Notes under the pieces: model-generated | The model's input: only the letters and a program-made list of their open reading frames with translations | Told to the model about the DNA's origin: nothing | Databases searched by the model: none | Assembly: GCA_026983775.1 (NCBI GenBank) | Contig: JALSTK010000133.1 | Coordinates: 1 to 42,030, forward strand | Origin: Calditrichia bacterium | Lineage (GTDB): Bacteria > Calditrichota > Calditrichia > Calditrichales > Calditrichaceae | Reading direction: 5' to 3' | Length of the DNA stretch: 42,030 nucleotides | In this document: piece after piece, positions 8,462-17,978 of the stretch | How positions within the stretch are numbered: position 1 is the first letter of the stretch | Layout: each line of letters starts with the position of its first letter | Program-made: the position numbers and the translations under genes

Positions 8462-10054
8462 CTAACTTTGTAAAATTTTTGCGGAAATATGGTTTTTCAT
8501 TATTTTGTAATTCAAACTATCCCCTAACGCTTGTAAACTGGCTTGAATTATATTTTCGGAAACGCCGACCGTAGACCAGCTCCGTTCGCCATCCGTAGAT
8601 TCCACCAGGACGCGTACCTTGGCTGCTGTGCCGTCTCTCTGACCCAGCACGCGCACTTTGTAATCCACCAAATGAATGCTGATGATTTCCGGATAGAAGC
8701 GGGTTAAAGCCTTGCGCAGGGCATGATCCAGAGCATTGACCGGTCCGTCTCCATCGGAAGCGGTATGCTCGATCTCTTCGCCGACTTTTACTTTGAGTAC
8801 GGCTTCGGCATAATCCTTACCGTCATCATCGAGCAGCACGTTCACTTTGGCATAAGTGACACTGAAGTAGGGTTCATAGATATTGAGCTCTTTGCGCAGC
8901 AGTAGTTCAAAAGATCCCTCTGCACCGTCGAATTGTAAGCCTTCATATTCAAGAGATTTGATATATTGCACAAACTGACGACTGAACTCCCGGCCGGTCG
9001 GAATATGCAGGCCCAATTCTTTGGCTTTATAGCGTATATTACTTTGACCGGAGAGGTCCGAAACCAATACGTGTTGTTTATTACCGACCCGGCCGGGTTC
9101 GATATGTTCGTACATGCGGCTGTCTTTCAAAACGGAACTGACATGAATACCGCCTTTGTGAGTAAAAGCCGACTTACCGACGAAGGCGGCACGGGTGTTG
9201 GGAATCAGATTAGCCACCTCATTGACAAAATAAGATAAACTTGTGATCTGTTCCAGTTGAAGGGGCTTGCCGGTCTTCAGATTCATCTTTAATATTAAAT
9301 TGGGGATAATACTACAAAGATTGGCATTACCACAGCGTTCCCCAAAACCATTGATTGTGCCCTGAACGTGCACTGCCCCGGATTCCACGGCAACGAGCGT
9401 ATTGGCCACTGCCAATTCACTATCGTTATGAGCATGGATACCGAGTGGAGTCCGGACTGTCCGATATACATCCTCAAAAGCCGTTCTTATCTGGGATGGA
9501 AGAGAGCCGCCGTTTGTATCGGCCAGGACCAGAACATCCGCCCCGCCGCGTTCAGCCGCCTGTACCATTTTCAAGGCAAAAGCGGAATCATCTCTGTAGC
9601 CGTCAAAGAAATGTTCGGCATCGAAAACGACCCGTCTGCCATGATCTTTAAGAAATTTTACGGAACGATAGATGAGCTCTTCATTCTCTTCATCACTCAG
9701 GTTCAGACTGTAGCGGGAATGGAATTTCCAGGTTTTACCGAAAATAGAGACCACGGGTGTTTCGGCTGCCAGAAGCATATTCAGGTTCTTATCCCTGGCA
9801 ACCTTATCGGGGAATCGGGCCGTGGATCCGAAGGCACAAATCTGAGCTTGTTTCAGCTCCAGATGGGATACCTCTTTGAAATAGGCTTCGTCTTTGGGAT
9901 TACTACCGGGCCAGCCGCCCTCAATGATATCGATTCCGAATTCGTCCAGTTTTTCCGTGATGAGTAATTTGTCGTGAATAGAGAGATTAACCGCTTCGCC
10001 CTGACTACCGTCGCGCAAAGTGGTATCGAATAATTCAATCACTGCTTGTTTCAT
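8462..10054 (-). CDS. cimA: (R)-citramalate synthase
   Basis: This 530-residue enzyme condenses pyruvate and acetyl-CoA to (R)-citramalate, the first step of threonine-independent isoleucine synthesis. The N-terminal HMGL-like TIM barrel has DTTLRDGSQGEA (metal ligand D10), the citramalate-synthase phrase IIEGGWPGSNPKD (43-55), and GIHAHNDSELA with metal ligands H207 and H209. Residues ~400-520 form the LeuA-type dimerisation/regulatory domain (DGPVNALDHALRKAL). It is clearly a different branch from the leuA product in this operon, which has IEAGFPVSSPQQ at the matching place. The start has AGGATAAT upstream. It sits 35 bases after leuD and 9 before ilvE. With leuC, leuD and leuB it converts pyruvate to 2-oxobutanoate, which the ilv enzymes take to isoleucine. 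Confidence 0.95.
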   Translation of the reverse strand: MKQAVIELFDTTLRDGSQGEAVNLSIHDKLLITEKLDEFGIDIIEGGWPGSNPKDEAYFKEVSHLELKQAQICAFGSTARFPDKVARDKNLNMLLAAETPVVSIFGKTWKFHSRYSLNLSDEENEELIYRSVKFLKDHGRRVVFDAEHFFDGYRDDSAFALKMVQAAERGGADVLVLADTNGGSLPSQIRTAFEDVYRTVRTPLGIHAHNDSELAVANTLVAVESGAVHVQGTINGFGERCGNANLCSIIPNLILKMNLKTGKPLQLEQITSLSYFVNEVANLIPNTRAAFVGKSAFTHKGGIHVSSVLKDSRMYEHIEPGRVGNKQHVLVSDLSGQSNIRYKAKELGLHIPTGREFSRQFVQYIKSLEYEGLQFDGAEGSFELLLRKELNIYEPYFSVTYAKVNVLLDDDGKDYAEAVLKVKVGEEIEHTASDGDGPVNALDHALRKALTRFYPEIISIHLVDYKVRVLGQRDGTAAKVRVLVESTDGERSWSTVGVSENIIQASLQALGDSLNYKIMKNHISAKILQS

Positions 10055-10089
10055 AATATTATCCTGTATGGGTATCTTATAAACTTTAA

Positions 10090-10647
10090 TTAGATCATTC
10101 CGCTTTTTCGGGCATATTCAAAAATACCGCCCGCTTCGATAATGGGAAGCACATCGCCCGGAGGTAGCAGCGAATAGCTCTGCCCCGTGTTTTGATTTTT
10201 GAGGGTTAATGAATCCAGGTCTATGGAAAGCGGATCACCGCTTTTGATCTTCTCTTTTAAAACGACTTCTGTTTCTAAGGGAACAATGAAGCCCCCGTCC
10301 ACGGCATTCCTGTAAAAAATGCGGGCATACGATTCGGCTACAACCACCTGCACTCCGGCTTTTTGCAATGCATAGGGAGCGTGTTCGCGGGAAGAGCCGC
10401 AACCGAAGTTGGAGCCGCCGATAATAATTTGAAAATCCGACCGATCATTTTCACCGCTAATGAAAGGGATGTGACCGGTCGGCAAGCCGGCCTTTTCCTC
10501 GGGCACTCCGGATAGAGCATAGCGGCCGTATTTTTTGGATTCTTCCGGATCACTTAAACTATAGACCAGGTGTTCGGCCGGGATGATCTGGTCCGTGTCC
10601 ACATTATCACCTAAAACATAGGCTTTACCTTCTATGATTTTCTGCAT
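10090..10647 (-). CDS. leuD: 3-isopropylmalate/citramalate dehydratase small subunit
   Basis: The 185-residue swivelling subunit partners LeuC to isomerise 2-isopropylmalate to 3-isopropylmalate; in this operon it should also act on citramalate. Visible signatures are GDNVDTDQIIPAEHL (14-28), the substrate loop GGSNFGCGSSREHAPYAL and the FYRNAVDGGF region. Its short length is that of the archaeal/LeuD2-type small subunits rather than the ~200-residue enterobacterial form, and those types commonly accept both substrates. An AAGGAG site lies about 12 bases before the ATG. It follows leuC by 42 bases, one of the larger gaps in the operon. Confidence 0.93.
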   Translation of the reverse strand: MQKIIEGKAYVLGDNVDTDQIIPAEHLVYSLSDPEESKKYGRYALSGVPEEKAGLPTGHIPFISGENDRSDFQIIIGGSNFGCGSSREHAPYALQKAGVQVVVAESYARIFYRNAVDGGFIVPLETEVVLKEKIKSGDPLSIDLDSLTLKNQNTGQSYSLLPPGDVLPIIEAGGIFEYARKSGMI

Positions 10648-10689
10648 GGAATGGTTGACTCCTTATAGTTGTTCGGGCTCTGTTTGTAT

Positions 10690-11988
10690 TTATTGTAAAA
10701 ACTCCCTTGGATCTGTGATGGCCCCCTTAAGGGCGGAGGCGGCCACGGTTAAGGGCGAGGCCAGAAAGATTCCGGCGTTCTTGCTGCCCATCCGTCCCGG
10801 GAAATTACGGTTCGTAGTGGAAATAACCACATCGTTGTCGATCGAGCGGCCGATCGTATCGGCCGGGCCGCCCAGACAGGCAGCGCAGGAAGAGGGAGCC
10901 AGTACACAACCGGAATCGGTTAATATATCAATCAGACGCTGACCTTCGTAGGTTTCGGATTTTAATTTTCGGGCAATCGACGTACTGGCCGGAACGACAA
11001 AAGTCGGTATTACCACCCGTCGGCCTTTGAGTATTTTTGCGGCATGAATAAAATCGGTTAACTTACCTCCGGTACAGGAACCGATATAGGCCCGGGTCAG
11101 AGGAGTACCCTGAACCTTTCGAACCGTATCCCGGTTATCGGGACTATGGGGTTTGGCTACCACAGGTTCCAGTTTTTCAACATCGAACCGATACTTACTG
11201 TGATACCTGGCATCGGGATCGCTTTGTAATATCTCATACGGTTGCTGTGTTTTTCCCTTGAGGTAATCTTCGATAACGGCGTCGGCCGCTATGATGCCGT
11301 TCATGCCGCCTGCTTCCACGGCCATGTTGGTCAGGGTCATGCGTTCATCAACATTCAGGCTTTGAATGGCTTGTCCGCTAAATTCCATAGCCCGGTAGGT
11401 TGCACCGTCTGTGGTAATCTCTCCCAGAACATGAAGAATTAAATCCTTGGCAGTCAGATAGTCCGGCATGTTACCATCGAAGATAAATTGCATCGATTCG
11501 GGAACCTTCTCCCAGATTTTGCCGGTGCCCAGCACGAAGGCCGCATCCGTATTGCCCACACCGGTGGCGAACAGGCCGAACGCACCGGCAGTACAAGTAT
11601 GGGAATCCGTACCGATCAAGACCGTGCCCGGCCGGTTAAATCCCTCTTCGGCCAGGGCGATATGGCAGACTCCCTTATAGCGGGCGGTTCCCACATCGTA
11701 GTAATTCGGCAGATTATAATCGGAGGCAAACTTGCGGAGAATATCCACATTGCGGATAGCATGCTTATCGCTGGTGTAAATGTAGTGATCCGGAAAAATG
11801 ACCAATTTATTTTTATCCCAGATCCTGGCTTTCTCTCCGAATTCATCCTTCCAAATCTGAATCGTGGGGGGACCGCATACGTCATGGGTCATTAACGTAT
11901 CGACATTGAGCCATATATTTTCACCCGGTGTGACCGATTTCTTACGGGCTGCTTTGGCCAATATTTTTTCTGTGATCGTCATGGGCAT
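10690..11988 (-). CDS. leuC: 3-isopropylmalate/citramalate dehydratase large subunit
   Basis: A 432-residue aconitase-superfamily protein carrying the [4Fe-4S] cluster. The three cluster cysteines are C305 (YIGSCTGGK), C368 and C371 (SSCAACLGG). IGTDSHTCTAGAFG around 125-138 and GVGNTDAAF are further family marks. The length and sequence style fit the shorter LeuC2/HacA-like group, which in citramalate-pathway organisms serves both leucine and isoleucine synthesis. MPMTIT offers two ATGs; AGGATTT is closest to the proper spacing from the first, so 11988 is chosen. The gene lies between leuA (13-base gap) and leuD. Confidence 0.93.
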   Translation of the reverse strand: MPMTITEKILAKAARKKSVTPGENIWLNVDTLMTHDVCGPPTIQIWKDEFGEKARIWDKNKLVIFPDHYIYTSDKHAIRNVDILRKFASDYNLPNYYDVGTARYKGVCHIALAEEGFNRPGTVLIGTDSHTCTAGAFGLFATGVGNTDAAFVLGTGKIWEKVPESMQFIFDGNMPDYLTAKDLILHVLGEITTDGATYRAMEFSGQAIQSLNVDERMTLTNMAVEAGGMNGIIAADAVIEDYLKGKTQQPYEILQSDPDARYHSKYRFDVEKLEPVVAKPHSPDNRDTVRKVQGTPLTRAYIGSCTGGKLTDFIHAAKILKGRRVVIPTFVVPASTSIARKLKSETYEGQRLIDILTDSGCVLAPSSCAACLGGPADTIGRSIDNDVVISTTNRNFPGRMGSKNAGIFLASPLTVAASALKGAITDPREFLQ

Positions 11989-12001
11989 AGTGTAAATCCT
12001 T

Positions 12002-13585
12002 TCATACGACGTTGGAATACGTGGTTTTTTGTTTGGCGTCTGTCTGATTACTCAAATCACCTTGTAAACGGTTTATAGCCTGCAGATAGGCAATGGCACT
12101 GGCTTCGATGATATCCGTAGAAACTCCTCTGCCGTTATAAGACTTGTTGCCATTGCGAATGCGCAGAAGAACCTCTCCCATCGCCTTTCGGCCGGAAGTC
12201 ACCGAACGAACCTGGTAGGATTCAATTTTATATTTTGTATTCAGGGCGCGATCAATAGCATTAAATACCGCATCCACCGGGCCATCCCCTGTGGCGGATT
12301 CCTGAATAATTTGCTCTTTAACGGTCATTTTGATGGTGGCCGTGGGAATGGCATGGGTGCCGATATTTATCTGCCAATAATCCAGTACATAGTCCTCTTT
12401 TTTCTTCTTGACCTGATCGCCCATCAAAACACGAAGATCATCATCGAATACTTCCTTCTTTTTATCCGCCAGATCCGTGAATTTTCGGTAGGTTTTATTT
12501 AACTCGTCTTCAGTGAGTTGATAGCCCAGCTCCTGAAGCCTGACTTTCAACCCGTGACGTCCGGAATGTCTTCCGAGGACGATCTTTGTTTTCTGTACGC
12601 CCACATCTTCGGGAGTCATAATTTCATAGGTTTCACGATTTTTAAGCATACCGTCCTGATGGATGCCGGATTCATGAGCAAAGGCATTGGCACCGACAAT
12701 AGCCTTGTTGGGTTGAACGATGATGCCGGTAAAACCGGAAACCATACGGCTGGTGTTGTAAATTTCCTTTGTTTCAATCGCCGTATGAAAGGGCAGGATA
12801 TCTTTGCGCACATTCAGGGCCATCACAAATTCCTCGAGGGAAGCGTTTCCGGCTCTTTCGCCGATTCCGTTGATCGTACATTCCACCTGCCGGGCGCCGG
12901 CCCGAACGGCAGAGATAGAGTTGGCCACTGCCAAGCCCAGGTCATTATGGCAATGGACACTGATAATGGCCCGGTTAATATTTTTTACTCTTTTCCGAAG
13001 CTCCAGGATTTTATTTGCGAATTCTTCCGGGAGCGTATAACCGGTGGTATCGGGGATATTGACCGTGGTGGCCCCGGCTTCGATGGCCGCTTCGATGACT
13101 TCCGATAGATAACCGATATCGGTCCGTCCCGCATCTTCCGCGGAAAATTCCACATCGTCGCAAAAGGTGCGGGCATATCGGACGGCATCAATGGACATCT
13201 GCAGGACAGTCGCCCGCTTTTCCTGAATGGAGGTGCCGTACCGCGGGTCTCCGAATTTTCCCATAATATGATAATCGGATGTACTGGAAAAGGTATGAAT
13301 GCGTTGTTTCGGCGCTTCCCGAACGGCCTCATAGGCTTTTTTAATATCCAGTTCTTTGGCTCTCGAAAGAGCGGCAATGGTGGCATCCACCTCCCCGGCG
13401 ATCATTTTAACCGCTTCGAATTGCTGCGGAGAAGAGACGGGAAATCCGGCTTCGATTACATCCACTTTCAATTTGGCTAATTGATGGGCTATTTCCAGTT
13501 TTTCATAAACATTTAATGAGGCTCCCGGTGATTGTTCGCCATCACGCAAAGTGGTGTCAAAAATAATAATTTGATCTTCCATCAT
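12002..13585 (-). CDS. leuA: 2-isopropylmalate synthase
   Basis: This 527-residue enzyme condenses acetyl-CoA with 2-oxoisovalerate, the committed step to leucine. The TIM barrel shows FDTTLRDGEQSPG (metal ligand D10) and SVHCHNDLGLAVANS with H211 and H213. The subdomain linker contains GIHQDGMLKNRETYEIM. Residues ~395-515 (ATGDGPVDAVFNAIDRA, SGRKAMGEV) form the C-terminal regulatory domain that binds leucine in this family, so feedback inhibition is expected. Two tandem ATGs follow AGGAAAAA; either could start. Eight bases separate it from leuB. Having both this gene and cimA in the operon separates leucine and isoleucine entry steps clearly. Confidence 0.95.
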   Translation of the reverse strand: MMEDQIIIFDTTLRDGEQSPGASLNVYEKLEIAHQLAKLKVDVIEAGFPVSSPQQFEAVKMIAGEVDATIAALSRAKELDIKKAYEAVREAPKQRIHTFSSTSDYHIMGKFGDPRYGTSIQEKRATVLQMSIDAVRYARTFCDDVEFSAEDAGRTDIGYLSEVIEAAIEAGATTVNIPDTTGYTLPEEFANKILELRKRVKNINRAIISVHCHNDLGLAVANSISAVRAGARQVECTINGIGERAGNASLEEFVMALNVRKDILPFHTAIETKEIYNTSRMVSGFTGIIVQPNKAIVGANAFAHESGIHQDGMLKNRETYEIMTPEDVGVQKTKIVLGRHSGRHGLKVRLQELGYQLTEDELNKTYRKFTDLADKKKEVFDDDLRVLMGDQVKKKKEDYVLDYWQINIGTHAIPTATIKMTVKEQIIQESATGDGPVDAVFNAIDRALNTKYKIESYQVRSVTSGRKAMGEVLLRIRNGNKSYNGRGVSTDIIEASAIAYLQAINRLQGDLSNQTDAKQKTTYSNVV

Positions 13586-13593
13586 TTTTTCCT

Positions 13594-14694
13594 TTACAAT
13601 GTCAATTTTTCTGCATACTCACTCTGAAAAATAGTCTCAACATTTTCCAGAATGCTTTCGGTCATTTGCTGAGTATTAACCAGGGTCAGGCCCTTACTGA
13701 ATATATCGGCGGTTCTCCGGCCCTGAGCCAGCGTACGTTCGACGGCTTTTTCAATCAGATCGTCCGCTTTGCTCAGACCGAAGGACAAAGAGAACATCAT
13801 GGCTACGGAACGGATGGCTGCAATGGGATTGGCAATATTCTGCCCTGCAATATCCGGGGCGCTGCCGTGCACCGGCTCATACAATGCGTATTTTTCACCC
13901 ACACTGGCCGAAGGAAGCATGCCCAGGCTACCGGTAATCATGCCGGCAATATCACTTAAAATATCACCAAACAGGTTGGAGGTGAGAATAAGATCAAACT
14001 GTCGCGGTTCACGCACGATCTGCATGGCCGTGTTATCCACATAAAGATTCGTAAGCTCAATATCCGGATAGTCGCCATGTACCTCGGCCACCACATCTCT
14101 CCAGAACTGGGATACTTCCAGTACATTGGCCTTGTCAACCGAAGTGACCCTTTTTTTTCTCAAACGGGCGATTTCGAAAGCCTTACGGGCAATGCGTTCG
14201 ATTTCAGAACGGGCATAGACCATGGTGTTCCAACCTTTTTCCCGGTCATGTCCCCTGGGTTGACCAAAATAAATCCCCCCGGTCAATTCTCTCAGCACAA
14301 CAAAATCGGTTCCGCTGAGTACCTCTTTTTTTAAAGAAGAATCATCAAGTACCGAGTTGTAAACCTTTGCCGGTCGAATATTGGCATAGAGTCCCAGGGA
14401 TTTGCGTAGTTTTAAGAGGGCTGCCTCCGGTTTAAGATGGTGTTCCAGTTTTTCCCATTTATAGCCTCCTACGGCACCTAATAACACCGCATCCGCTTCA
14501 TAGCAGGCCTGAAGAGTTTCATCCGTAAGAGGTGTTCCGTAGGCATCATAAGAACAGCCGCCCATCAGTTGTTCATTGACATCAAAGGATAGACCGAATT
14601 TTTCTCCCACCTGACGCATCACTTGTAACGCAGCCGACATGATTTCCGGCCCGATTCCATCTCCCGGTAAAACGGTTATGTTAGCTTTCATCAT
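13594..14694 (-). CDS. leuB: 3-isopropylmalate dehydrogenase
   Basis: The 366-residue beta-decarboxylating NAD-dependent dehydrogenase oxidises 3-isopropylmalate and, in a citramalate pathway, 3-methylmalate. Signatures are LPGDGIGPEIM at the N-terminus, GGIYFGQPRG, SVDKANVLEVSQFWRDVV with the catalytic lysine, and the cofactor-side VHGSAPDIAGQNIANPIAAI. One base separates the upstream ilvC stop from this ATG, and the ribosome site AAGGA lies inside the ilvC end, so translation is probably coupled. A second ATG directly follows the first. Confidence 0.95.
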   Translation of the reverse strand: MMKANITVLPGDGIGPEIMSAALQVMRQVGEKFGLSFDVNEQLMGGCSYDAYGTPLTDETLQACYEADAVLLGAVGGYKWEKLEHHLKPEAALLKLRKSLGLYANIRPAKVYNSVLDDSSLKKEVLSGTDFVVLRELTGGIYFGQPRGHDREKGWNTMVYARSEIERIARKAFEIARLRKKRVTSVDKANVLEVSQFWRDVVAEVHGDYPDIELTNLYVDNTAMQIVREPRQFDLILTSNLFGDILSDIAGMITGSLGMLPSASVGEKYALYEPVHGSAPDIAGQNIANPIAAIRSVAMMFSLSFGLSKADDLIEKAVERTLAQGRRTADIFSKGLTLVNTQQMTESILENVETIFQSEYAEKLTL

Positions 14695-14695
14695 T

Positions 14696-15694
14696 TTAGG
14701 ATTCCTTCTTTGGTAACCAGGACATCATTTTCCGCAATTCGGCTCCCACCGTTTCGATGGTATGATTGCGGTTGGCTTCCCTTAACTTTTGCAGATTAGG
14801 CTGTCCCTGTTCATTCTCTGCAATCCATTCTTTGGCAAAGGAGCCGTCCTGCACTTCCTTTAAAACCTGGCGCATGGCATCTTTGGACGCTTCGGTGATG
14901 ACCCGTGGCCCGCGGGTCATGCCTCCGTATTCCGCAGTATCGCTTACCGAATAATTCATGCGCGACAAACCCCCTTCATAATAAAGGTCAACGATGAGTT
15001 TCATTTCATGCATGCATTCGAAGTAGGCCAGCTCCGGGGGATAGCCCGCTTCCGTAAGTACTTCGAATCCTGCTTTAATCAATTCGGCGGATCCGCCGCA
15101 TAGTACGGCCTGTTCACCGAAAAGATCGGTTTCCGTTTCATTCTTAAAAGTGGTTTCGATAACACCGGCTCTGGTGCCGCCGATTCCTTTGGCCCAGGCC
15201 AGCGCCATTTCTTTGGCTTTCCCGCTGTAATCCTGTTCAACGGCAATCAGGCAGGGCGTGCCGTTTCCCTGCTGAAAAGTACGTCGTACCAAATGGCCGG
15301 GACTCTTGGGAGCGATCATGATCACGTCGATCTCTTTTGCGGGTACGATTTCTTTGTAGTGGATGTTAAAACCATGCGCAAAGGCCAGTGTATCTCCGGC
15401 CTTCAGGTTGGGCTCGATGGCAGTCCGGTAAACGGACTTTTGGGTTTGATCCGGGAGAAGGACCATGATCACATCGGCCCATTTTACCGCCTCCGCCACC
15501 TCTTTTACGGCAACACCGGCTGTTTCGGCTTCCTGCCAGGAAGCACTTGATTTCCGGAGACCGACGCAGACATTCATTCCACTGTCCTTTAAATTTAAGG
15601 CATGGGCGTGGCCCTGGCTGCCATAGCCCAGCACAGCGATTTTTTTATCTTCTAATAAACTTAGGTTTGCATCCTGATCATAATAGACTTTCAT
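14696..15694 (-). CDS. ilvC: Ketol-acid reductoisomerase, class I
   Basis: This 332-residue enzyme rearranges and reduces acetolactate and acetohydroxybutyrate. An ATG at 15700 also exists, but the GAGGAG site touches it directly; the ATG at 15694 lies six bases away and gives the usual start [14 protein letters not shown], so 15694 is chosen. The Rossmann motif [17 protein letters not shown] begins at residue 23. The cofactor-specificity loop LRKSSASW (46-53) keeps Arg/Lys/Ser residues typical of NADPH-using enzymes. The length is that of class I, not the ~490-residue enterobacterial class II. It is 33 bases after ilvN and nearly touches leuB, so the ilv and leu halves form a single unit. 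Confidence 0.95.
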   Translation of the reverse strand: MKVYYDQDANLSLLEDKKIAVLGYGSQGHAHALNLKDSGMNVCVGLRKSSASWQEAETAGVAVKEVAEAVKWADVIMVLLPDQTQKSVYRTAIEPNLKAGDTLAFAHGFNIHYKEIVPAKEIDVIMIAPKSPGHLVRRTFQQGNGTPCLIAVEQDYSGKAKEMALAWAKGIGGTRAGVIETTFKNETETDLFGEQAVLCGGSAELIKAGFEVLTEAGYPPELAYFECMHEMKLIVDLYYEGGLSRMNYSVSDTAEYGGMTRGPRVITEASKDAMRQVLKEVQDGSFAKEWIAENEQGQPNLQKLREANRNHTIETVGAELRKMMSWLPKKES

Positions 15695-15727
15695 TTTCAT
15701 CTCCTCAAATTGAGTTTGTTAAATTTG

Positions 15728-16237
15728 CTAAGCAGTGAGTTCTTTTTTGGGGTGTTTTAATTGCTCACCCCTTTTTAAGGCTACCGTGCCGGACCTGGCA
15801 ACCTCTTTAATTCCATAAGGCACCAGCACATTCAGGGCGGCAATGATTTTGGCCGGAGGACCGGTAATTTCCAGTGTAATGGATTTATTATTGATATCCA
15901 CAACCACTCCTCGGAAAATGTCACTGATATTTTTTATTTCTTCCAGCGAACCTTTTTGGTAGTTGACGGAAATGAGGATGAGCTCTCTCTCCACACGTTC
16001 CATTTTGCTAAGGTCCACCACCTTAACCGTATCGATAAGCCGGTTGAGTTGTTTCACAACCTGATCGATAATATGGTCGTCACCGGAAGTGACAATCGTC
16101 ATCCTGGATATATCCCGGATTTCAGTCTCACCGATTGAGATACTGTGAATATTAAAACCCTTGGCACTGAACATGGTGGCAATTCGGTCAAAAGCACCGA
16201 ATGTGTTTTCGACTAAAATACTAATGGTATGTTTCAT
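15728..16237 (-). CDS. ilvN: Acetolactate synthase small (regulatory) subunit
   Basis: The 169-residue subunit has an N-terminal ACT domain (KHTISILVENTFGAFDRIATMF..GFNIHSISIGETE, residues 2-38, ending ~75). An ALS-small C-terminal domain (ELILISVNYQK to the end) follows. It activates the large subunit and carries the valine feedback site in this family. ENTFGAFDRI departs from the common ENxPGVLxRV pattern at the loop that usually contacts valine, so feedback sensitivity may be altered; that is inference. It follows ilvB by only two bases, as expected for subunits made in fixed ratio. The gene name ilvN (or ilvH) is by family. Confidence 0.94.
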   Translation of the reverse strand: MKHTISILVENTFGAFDRIATMFSAKGFNIHSISIGETEIRDISRMTIVTSGDDHIIDQVVKQLNRLIDTVKVVDLSKMERVERELILISVNYQKGSLEEIKNISDIFRGVVVDINNKSITLEITGPPAKIIAALNVLVPYGIKEVARSGTVALKRGEQLKHPKKELTA

Positions 16238-16239
16238 AG

Positions 16240-17958
16240 TTAGATCATCCTCTTTGGGTTTAAACGTTCCAGAATCATATTGGATATGGAAGCTCCGGCC
16301 GGCACCATGGGGAATACCATATCTTCTTTTAAAACACGGAATTCAACTAACACCGGACGATCATCAATGGCCAGGATCTTGTCCAAAACGGGATCCACAT
16401 CTTCCATCCGTTCAACGGCAAACGATTGAATTCCCAGCGCTTCTCCGAGTTTAGTGAAATCCGGATTGGCATTGCTCAGATCGGTAAAGCTGTACCGTTC
16501 GTCATGAAATAATTCCTGCCATTGGCGAACCATGCCCAGGAAGCTATTATTTATGATAAAAAATTTAACCGGCACGTTGTAGGCTTTTGCCGTAATCAAT
16601 TCTTGCATATTCATCTGAAAACCGCCGTCACCGCTGATGGAGATGACCGGACGTCCCCCGGACCCGAATGAGGCTCCGATCGCAGCGGGAACCGAAAAGC
16701 CCATGGTGCCCAGTCCTCCGCTGGAAAGGTGGGATCTGGGCCGGGTGAATTGGTAAAACTGAGCAATCCACATCTGGTGCTGACCTACATCGGAAACAAT
16801 AATGGCTTCTCCCTTTGTTTTTTGGGAGAGTTGTTCGATAATATAGGCGGTTCGAATGGCGCCGTTATCCTTTTCATAGGTTAACGGACATTCCTGTTGC
16901 CAGGCACGAATCTGTTCCCACCACTGTTGGGTATCCGGTTTTTGATTCACCTCTGCCATGAGGCCTTCGAGTACATTTTTTACATCACCGACGATGGGCA
17001 GGTCGACCAGAACATTCTTTTCGATGGCTGTGGGGTCTATGTCCACATGAATTTTATAAGCATCAACGGCAAAAGAATCTATTTTCCCGGTAACCCGGTC
17101 ATCGAAACGGGCTCCCAGGGCAACCAACAGATCGCAGTGATTCATAGCCTGATTCGCCCAGTACATGCCGTGCATACCCAGCATGCCCAGAGATTGAGGG
17201 TCTGTTCCGGGAAAGGCACCCAGGCCTTGCAGAGTCATGGTAACCGGCAGATTATTTTTGCGGGCGAATTCAGTCAGCTCTTTGGAAGCTCCGGACATAA
17301 TGACGCCGCCACCCACATAAAGCAGAGGGCGCTTGGCTTTCATTATCTTTTGCGCGGCCTTTTTAATCTGATGCGCATTCCCTTGGTAGGTGGGTTTGTA
17401 TCCGCGAATATGAACCTCTTCAGGGTAGTCAAAAGTCGTTTCATCATTAATCATATCCTTTGGCAGATCCACAACGACCGGACCCGGACGTCCGGAAGAG
17501 GCAATATAAAATGCTTTGTGAATGGCCGGAGCCAGTTCTTTCACATCTCTTACCAGAAAACTATGTTTGGTTACAGGTCGGGTGATGCCGATGATGTCCG
17601 CTTCCTGAAAAGCATCGTTGCCGATTAATTGAGTCGGCACCTGTCCGGTGAAAACGACAATAGGCGATGAATCCATGTAGGCGTTTGTAATTCCGGTTAC
17701 CGTATTGGTTGCTCCGGGCCCGGAGGTGACCAGAACAACCCCGACTTTACCGGTTACACGGGCATAGCCTTCCGCCATATGGGCCGCACCTTGCTCATGT
17801 TTGGCCAGAATATGGGTCAGATAGTCGATATCATAGAGTTCTTCATAGATATTAATGGTCGCTCCGCCCGGGATGCCGAAAATGTATTCCACATTTTCAC
17901 GTTTTAAGGCTTCGAATAAAATTTTAGCCCCGGTGAGTTTTTTCTTTCTTGCGGTCAT
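16240..17958 (-). CDS. ilvB: Acetolactate synthase large (catalytic) subunit
   Basis: This 572-residue thiamine-diphosphate enzyme condenses two pyruvates to acetolactate, or pyruvate with 2-oxobutanoate for isoleucine. The N-terminal Pyr domain has YIFGIPGGATINIYEEL and the catalytic glutamate in AKHEQGAAHMAEGYAR. GPGATNTVTGI, LGARFDDRVTGK and the thiamine-binding stretch SGDGGFQMNMQEL ending in IINN complete the family pattern. It is not a pyruvate oxidase or catabolic acetolactate synthase, because it is followed two bases later by its regulatory subunit. AAGGAT lies at good spacing before the ATG, 20 bases after ilvD. Confidence 0.95.
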   Translation of the reverse strand: MTARKKKLTGAKILFEALKRENVEYIFGIPGGATINIYEELYDIDYLTHILAKHEQGAAHMAEGYARVTGKVGVVLVTSGPGATNTVTGITNAYMDSSPIVVFTGQVPTQLIGNDAFQEADIIGITRPVTKHSFLVRDVKELAPAIHKAFYIASSGRPGPVVVDLPKDMINDETTFDYPEEVHIRGYKPTYQGNAHQIKKAAQKIMKAKRPLLYVGGGVIMSGASKELTEFARKNNLPVTMTLQGLGAFPGTDPQSLGMLGMHGMYWANQAMNHCDLLVALGARFDDRVTGKIDSFAVDAYKIHVDIDPTAIEKNVLVDLPIVGDVKNVLEGLMAEVNQKPDTQQWWEQIRAWQQECPLTYEKDNGAIRTAYIIEQLSQKTKGEAIIVSDVGQHQMWIAQFYQFTRPRSHLSSGGLGTMGFSVPAAIGASFGSGGRPVISISGDGGFQMNMQELITAKAYNVPVKFFIINNSFLGMVRQWQELFHDERYSFTDLSNANPDFTKLGEALGIQSFAVERMEDVDPVLDKILAIDDRPVLVEFRVLKEDMVFPMVPAGASISNMILERLNPKRMI

Positions 17959-17978
17959 GGTGTATCCTTCTCTTCTTA